Part shown: positions 6,646-11,028 of the stretch, one piece after another
Numbering within the stretch: position 1 is the first letter of the stretch
Layout: the number at the start of each line of letters is the position of its first letter
Source: an uncultured Porticoccus sp.
GTDB lineage: Bacteria > Pseudomonadota > Gammaproteobacteria > Pseudomonadales > Porticoccaceae
DNA: 11,028 nucleotides
Direction: 5' to 3'
Assembly: GCA_950063125.1 (NCBI GenBank)
Contig: CATLZI010000052.1
Location: 1 to 11,028 of the forward strand
Translations under genes and position numbers: made by a program
The notes under the pieces: model-generated
Told to the model about the DNA's origin: nothing
The model's input: the letters and a program-made list of their open reading frames with translations, nothing else
The model's database searches: none

Positions 6646-6828
6646 CTAGGCAAACGGATTATTTTTACAACCCCGTTCAGCAGCTTTTGCAATTACTTCC
6701 AGCCGCTCATCATCGTCCATCAGCAACCAGTCACGAATTTCCCTGGCTGTGCGGTGACAACCGATACACACGTCTTCATGATCCAGGGCACAGATAGACA
6801 CACAGGGGGAAGAAATCGTCGCTATCAT
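6646..6828 (-). CDS. DUF1289 family small cysteine-motif protein
   Basis: A 60-residue protein of the DUF1289 family, whose function is unknown. It shows the family's four-cysteine pattern: PCVSIC (C9, C13) and CIGC (C21, C24), spacing C-x3-C-x7-C-x2-C, followed by HRTAREIRDW (25-34) and a charged helix (DDERLEVIAKAAER). The cysteines suggest metal binding, by inference. The ATG at 6828 gives MIATISSPCVSIC, the compact form of the family. A TTG at 6894 would add 22 residues without family resemblance and is less likely; GGAGAGG lies 20 nt upstream of the ATG, which is too far to decide. It lies downstream of the NudL-like gene on the same strand and converges with the CNNM-type gene, with 27 bp between the stops. 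Confidence 0.85.
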   Translation of the reverse strand: MIATISSPCVSICALDHEDVCIGCHRTAREIRDWLLMDDDERLEVIAKAAERGCKNNPFA

Positions 6829-6895
6829 TGGTCTGCCTAAAATATTTGCCTCTCCAAGCCGGTAATTATCGAGCCGGCAGGCGAGAAATTGCAAG

Positions 6896-7510
6896 CTATC
6901 GGGGTGCCGGTCTCAGATCAGCACAGTCCGGATACACCAGATGAATCCCGGCATCGACGGTAGCATTGAGGAAATCTGTCAGGACCATCAACGAAAAGCC
7001 CCATATACGGTAATCATCATAGATAAAACAGGGCATGTTGAGCGCATAGTCCGGACCGACAAAGTAATCGACTGTCAGGTTCGCCGGATCGAGGAAGTAA
7101 GACACCGGCACTTCAAAAACCGCATCCAGCTCTTCGGGATTGGCGATTAGTGGCAGGCCGGCTTCAATCAGCCCCACATAAGGCTTTACCCGCATCAACT
7201 GGCGAGTTCGATTGACCGGCAACCCGGCAATAACCTGTATTTTATCCGGGGGCAAATCAATTTCCTCCCGCGTCTCCCGCAAAGCGGTAACCAGCAGGTC
7301 CTCATCCCCTGGCTCCCACTTGCCACCGGGAAATGCCACTTCTCCCCGGTGTGAATTCAGGTGCTCTGCCCGTTTGGTAAATATAATTTTTGGGTTTGCC
7401 GGCTCACGGGTCAGGGCAACCAGAATGGCCGCTTCGACCCCCTCCACCCCAAAGGGTCTGATTCGGTCAACCGGCATAGTATTTAAACGTTCGGTAATCC
7501 GTTTTAGCAT
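6896..7510 (-). CDS. NudL/YeaB-like Nudix hydrolase, probable CoA pyrophosphatase
   Basis: A 204-residue Nudix hydrolase of the CoA pyrophosphatase group (NudL/YeaB, PCD1-type), expected to split CoA and its derivatives into phosphopantetheine and 3',5'-ADP. Evidence is the group's diagnostic SHRGEVAFPGGKWE (53-66), which merges into the Nudix box with TALRETREEIDL (75-86). The catalytic glutamates fall in R78-E79 and E82-E83. The Asp in EEIDL replaces the usual Gly, but the E. coli NudL segment as I recall it also lacks Gly here, so this is not taken as damage. A later V-x-PYVG segment (VKPYVGLI) is also typical. The ATG at 7510 is preceded by AGGATAAC. The gene is divergent from a second, different Nudix gene across 72 bp, and DUF1289 follows on the same strand. 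Substrate is from family knowledge only. Confidence 0.92.
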   Translation of the reverse strand: MLKRITERLNTMPVDRIRPFGVEGVEAAILVALTREPANPKIIFTKRAEHLNSHRGEVAFPGGKWEPGDEDLLVTALRETREEIDLPPDKIQVIAGLPVNRTRQLMRVKPYVGLIEAGLPLIANPEELDAVFEVPVSYFLDPANLTVDYFVGPDYALNMPCFIYDDYRIWGFSLMVLTDFLNATVDAGIHLVYPDCADLRPAPR

Positions 7511-7531
7511 AACCCTGTTATCCTACTATTG

Positions 7532-7548
7532 TCGGTACCTGTTACCGA
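7532..7548. promoter_or_regulatory. Inverted repeat in the gap between the two divergent Nudix genes
   Basis: TCGGTA (7532-7537) and TACCGA (7543-7548) are exact inverted arms around a 5-bp centre in the 72-bp divergent gap. The position, some 22 bp from one start codon and 34 bp from the other, would suit an operator acting on both promoters. No clear -35/-10 pair was found on either strand. A binding role is inference. Confidence 0.35.
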
Positions 7549-7582
7549 AACAGTTATTTTCCAATGTAAAGTAAAAGTGCCT

Positions 7583-8143
7583 ATGAATTTTTGCGGTCAG
7601 TGTGGTAAACCGGTCAACCTCAAGATTCCCACCGGAGATAATCGAAAACGCCATGTCTGTGGACATTGCGACACCATCCACTATCAGAACCCCCGGGTGA
7701 TATCGGGCTGCATTCCGGTTGTTGATGACAGCGTGTTGCTGTGCAGACGAGCCATCGAGCCCCGCTACGGCTTGTGGACCCTGCCAGCGGGCTTTCTTGA
7801 AAATGGGGAAACGGTGCTTCAGGGTGCACTGCGCGAATGCTGGGAGGAAGCGCTGGCAAAACTGAACGAGCCAATGCTGAGTGGTATCTACGATATCCCC
7901 CATATCAATCAGGTCTATATCCTTTATCGGGGGGCACTGCACAACAGTAGTTACGGTGCCGGGGACGAGTCGCTGGACGTCAGGTTGTTCCGCGAGGCAG
8001 ATATTCCCTGGGAGGAACTGGCTTTCCCTGTGATTACCACTGCACTGAAGCATCATTTTGCAGATTTAAAAAAGGGCCTGTCGACCATACACACCGACGT
8101 GATCACATCGAGGCTTCATTCCCTCACCAACGCTGCAGACTAG
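7583..8143 (+). CDS. Nudix hydrolase with N-terminal zinc ribbon (ADP-ribose/NADH pyrophosphatase-like)
   Basis: A 186-residue Nudix hydrolase with a zinc ribbon like that of NADH pyrophosphatases: CGQC (C4, C7) and CGHC (C26, C29), followed by HYQNPRVISGCIPV. A full Nudix box occurs at 70-89: G70, E76, R84-E85 and E88-E89 in the spacing G-x5-E-x7-RE-x2-EE. Preceding it, LLCRRAIEPRYGLWTLPAGF is highly characteristic of a common proteobacterial family annotated only as Nudix hydrolase. The substrate is probably a nucleoside diphosphate derivative. The ATG at 7583 begins right at the zinc ribbon (MNFCGQCGKP). A start at 7529 would add 18 residues and overlap the divergent promoter region. The gene is divergent from the NudL-like gene and convergent, with a 4-bp overlap, with the YqfO/NIF3-like gene. 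Confidence 0.92.
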   Translation: MNFCGQCGKPVNLKIPTGDNRKRHVCGHCDTIHYQNPRVISGCIPVVDDSVLLCRRAIEPRYGLWTLPAGFLENGETVLQGALRECWEEALAKLNEPMLSGIYDIPHINQVYILYRGALHNSSYGAGDESLDVRLFREADIPWEELAFPVITTALKHHFADLKKGLSTIHTDVITSRLHSLTNAAD

Positions 8144-8457
8144 AGGTCGAACTCCGCTAACTGCCATACGTCGTAGGCCGGCTCTTCGTAGGGGTGGGCA
8201 CTGATCAGCGCACGGATGGCCTGCTTTATCGTGGCATCATCACAAACCAGTTCAACTCGATACTCTTCCACCTCAGCAACGCTACCCACCCTGCCCAGAT
8301 AGGGAGTGCTGCCGGCAAGTGGACGGAACTGGCCTACACCCAACCCCTGCCAACAGCAGCTATCATATTCGCCAATTTTTCCCGCTCCAGTGGCAAAAAC
8401 AGCGTGCTTCACCGGCTCCAGATGATCGACGGGGACATAGAAAACCAGCTTATACAT
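8140..8457 (-). CDS. Stand-alone YqfO/NIF3-type (CutA-like fold) domain protein
   Basis: A 105-residue protein matching the small domain inserted in YqfO/NIF3 proteins, found alone in many gammaproteobacteria. Recognisable are the N-terminal MYKLVFYVPVDHLEPVK, then GAGKIGEYDSCCWQ (24-37), GQFRPLAGSTPYLG (42-55), the VEEYRVELVC strand and the C-terminal AHPYEEPAYDVW (87-98). The fold is related to CutA/PII-like trimers. Its biochemical role is unknown, and binding of metal or a small ligand by the HPYEEP segment is inference. The start ATG at 8457 has GGGAG a few bases upstream. It is the last gene of the minus-strand run from purA, 42 nt after the small exported protein. Its stop overlaps the stop of the convergent Nudix gene through a shared CTAG. 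Confidence 0.88.
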   Translation of the reverse strand: MYKLVFYVPVDHLEPVKHAVFATGAGKIGEYDSCCWQGLGVGQFRPLAGSTPYLGRVGSVAEVEEYRVELVCDDATIKQAIRALISAHPYEEPAYDVWQLAEFDL

Positions 8458-8499
8458 GGCGCTCCCTGTTATCCGTATAGCGACGCACGATGGAGCAAG

Positions 8500-8877
8500 T
8501 CACTTGATGATCTGGCGAGCATTGTCCAGATAAACCTGACCTTGCTTTTTGACAGTTTCAGGGGCTGAGCGCTCTGAAGCGAGGTGCACCGCTTCAAGGG
8601 GTTCCGCTAAGGCAGCGAGCTCGGCCTGGATTTTGGCCAATGCATTTTCCAGCGTGTAGGTGAGCATATGCACTTCATGCATATCCTGTGGCGACAGATG
8701 CTCCTGCTGAATAAGGCCTTCAAGCTTGCCGTTGTACTCGGAAAAATTGGCCACCGCCTGAGCCAGGGTATCAGCAGGCAATCCTTTGAAGTGCTCAGGG
8801 CGGTCCTCTGCCGCCACAACAACACCACTTGCCAGAAATGAAAGTAAAAGAATAAGAGCAGGTTTTAACCGGAACAT
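8500..8877 (-). CDS. Small exported helical protein (resembles DUF6746)
   Basis: A 125-residue protein with a clear signal peptide: MFRLK, a hydrophobic stretch (about 6-20, ALILLLSFLASGVVV), and a likely cleavage after VAA, leaving EDRPEHFKGLPADTLAQAV. The mature part is mostly predicted helix, with SPQDMHEVHMLTYTLENAL and LASERSAPETVKKQGQVYL, and contains no cysteine. It resembles, from memory, the uncharacterised periplasmic family DUF6746; no function is known. The start at 8877 is fixed by GAGG 6 nt upstream. The reading from 8901 would place eight extra residues across that site. It lies between the CBS protein (44 nt upstream) and the YqfO/NIF3-like gene, on the same strand and probably co-transcribed. 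Confidence 0.85.
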   Translation of the reverse strand: MFRLKPALILLLSFLASGVVVAAEDRPEHFKGLPADTLAQAVANFSEYNGKLEGLIQQEHLSPQDMHEVHMLTYTLENALAKIQAELAALAEPLEAVHLASERSAPETVKKQGQVYLDNARQIIK

Positions 8878-8883
8878 GTTTTT

Positions 8884-8887
8884 CCTC
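8884..8887 (-). promoter_or_regulatory. Ribosome binding site fixing the start of the exported protein
   Basis: GAGG on the minus strand, followed by AAAAAC and then the ATG at 8877, a 6-nt spacing. It supports the 125-residue form with its signal peptide at the very N-terminus. Confidence 0.8.
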
Positions 8888-8921
8888 GGAGTTAACGCCA
8901 TATTTGGTGGAAATACTGTGA

Positions 8922-9332
8922 TTAAGTCTGCTTTTCGGGGAACTTCTCAACCCCATTCAGCAGCTGCCGGCAGGTGATCTGGCCGACCAACTTACCCTTG
9001 TCGACAACCGGACAGCGACGAAAACCACGCTTCATCATTTGCTGGGCCACATCGACAATATCGGCCTGAGACGTGACTGTAAAAACATCGTGCGTCATCA
9101 CATCACGTACCGGGCCAACACTGCTTTCCTGATTATATCTGGCACCCAAGATGGCCTTTAAACAGTCCGTTTCGGACAGCACGCCCACCAGGTTATTGTC
9201 ATCATCCACCACACACAACCCGGAAATTTTATTGCTGACAATCAGGTCAATGGCGACGAACAAATCATCCCGTTGATTGACTTTAACCGGGTTGCGAAGC
9301 ATGTAATCTTTGAGCTCTACCGAGTTCAGCAT
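8922..9332 (-). CDS. Two-CBS-domain protein
   Basis: A 136-residue protein made only of a CBS pair (Bateman module), with the first CBS at about 8-64 (DYMLRNPVKVNQRDDLFVAIDLI, ISGLCVVDDDNNLVGVLSETDCL) and the second at about 76-131 (VRDVMTHDVFTVTSQADI, FRRCPVVDKGKLVGQITCRQLL). Such modules commonly bind adenine nucleotides and regulate partners. No partner domain is fused here. The start is ATG at 9332, with GGAGAAAAGG ending 9 nt upstream. The GTG at 9353 would add seven residues and consume that site, so it is unlikely. The gene follows purA at 122 nt on the same strand, with no clear terminator between. An adenine-nucleotide sensing role next to purA is only a guess from position. Confidence 0.92.
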   Translation of the reverse strand: MLNSVELKDYMLRNPVKVNQRDDLFVAIDLIVSNKISGLCVVDDDNNLVGVLSETDCLKAILGARYNQESSVGPVRDVMTHDVFTVTSQADIVDVAQQMMKRGFRRCPVVDKGKLVGQITCRQLLNGVEKFPEKQT

Positions 9333-9454
9333 AAACAGAAGCCTTTTCTCCACTACTGTTTTTAGCTTAATAGAGAATCAGGTAACCGGAAACCTTTTGT
9401 TGCCACAAAAATGCTGTTCGCCGACACAGGACAAACTGAGGAATACCCGGCGGA

Positions 9455-10777
<1,323 letters not shown>

Positions 10778-11028
10778 TCAAACTGCAATTATTTTATAAG
10801 TGCCATCCAGCCAAACCAGCTGGCGATCACAATGTAATTCCTGATAGTCTGGCTCCTGGCCCGGAAAACCACAGACCACCCGCTCGCCATTGGAGCGTAA
10901 CGCTGCTACGGCTTTTCGCCAACCGGGCTCCTCACTAACAGGGGCAAAAATACCACCTGCCACAGCCCCGGACAACGCAACCCTGGCCAACGACTGTAAA
11001 CTCATATTAAAGCCGGTAGCCGGCCGGG
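10778..11028 (-). CDS. hisZ: ATP phosphoribosyltransferase regulatory subunit HisZ (C-terminal part; gene runs off the window)
   Basis: The last 82 residues of a HisZ-type protein, a catalytically inactive class II aminoacyl-tRNA synthetase paralogue that regulates short-form HisG in histidine synthesis. The frame is open to the window end, so the ATG at 11005 is internal, not a start: the residues upstream read RPATGFN and join MSLQSLARVAL, matching the family's RPATGFS-DLK segment. Downstream, GGIFAPVSEEP and an alternating region (NGERVVCGFPGQ) fit the C-terminal domain. It precedes purA by 27 nt on the same strand, the order found in Pseudomonas. Only the C-terminus is visible, so HisZ is preferred over a HisS relative on context and on the RPATGF motif. 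Confidence 0.88.
   Translation of the reverse strand, partial: RPATGFNMSLQSLARVALSGAVAGGIFAPVSEEPGWRKAVAALRSNGERVVCGFPGQEPDYQELHCDRQLVWLDGTYKIIAV

Noticed and set aside
9395..9410. TTTTGT-TGCC-ACAAAA hairpin downstream of purA
   Set aside because: The stem has only one G-C pair and no following U tract, so it does not look like an intrinsic terminator.

Overview
The window is a compact, ordinary-looking chromosomal stretch of a gammaproteobacterium of moderate GC. The block xerD-rplS-trmD-rimM-rpsP-ffh next to ypjD and a CNNM/CorC-type gene matches, from memory, the gene order of Pseudomonas and relatives. The hisZ-purA pair is likewise typical of that lineage. A marine Cellvibrionales/Pseudomonadales-type organism is plausible, but the genus cannot be fixed from this sequence. 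I see no mobile elements, tRNA or rRNA genes, CRISPR arrays or prophage genes.

Layout. Positions 1-4239 are all on the minus strand: ffh, then the ribosomal operon rpsP-rimM-trmD-rplS, a hairpin terminator, and the start of xerD, which is cut by the window edge. The rpsP operon has its own promoter (perfect -10, GC-rich discriminator) in the 213-bp ffh-rpsP gap. Divergent from ffh, on the plus strand, are ypjD (CcsA-like membrane protein) and a CNNM/CBS/CorC membrane protein that probably starts at TTG. Positions 6646-7510 (minus) hold a small DUF1289 cysteine-motif protein and a NudL-like CoA pyrophosphatase. Divergent from these is a second Nudix hydrolase with an N-terminal zinc ribbon (plus, 7583-8143). 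It ends convergently, with a 4-bp overlap, against a minus-strand run read in the order hisZ (partial), purA, a two-CBS-domain protein, a small exported protein and a stand-alone YqfO/NIF3-type domain protein.

How the genes fit together. The left block serves translation and protein targeting: ribosomal proteins S16 and L19, the 30S maturation factor RimM, the tRNA m1G37 methyltransferase TrmD and the SRP GTPase Ffh. XerD serves chromosome dimer resolution. The right block starts with histidine and adenine nucleotide biosynthesis (HisZ, PurA) and runs into small accessory genes.

No stretch longer than 300 bases lacks a gene; the longest gap is the 213-bp ffh-rpsP region, which is described. 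I did not find a convincing undescribed multi-gene system. The points most worth a second look are an apparent loss of the first catalytic arginine in XerD at the very edge of the window (possibly a sequence error), a tandem 13-bp repeat at the -35 region of the ribosomal operon promoter, a perfect palindrome in the trmD-rplS gap, and the run of small genes behind purA.
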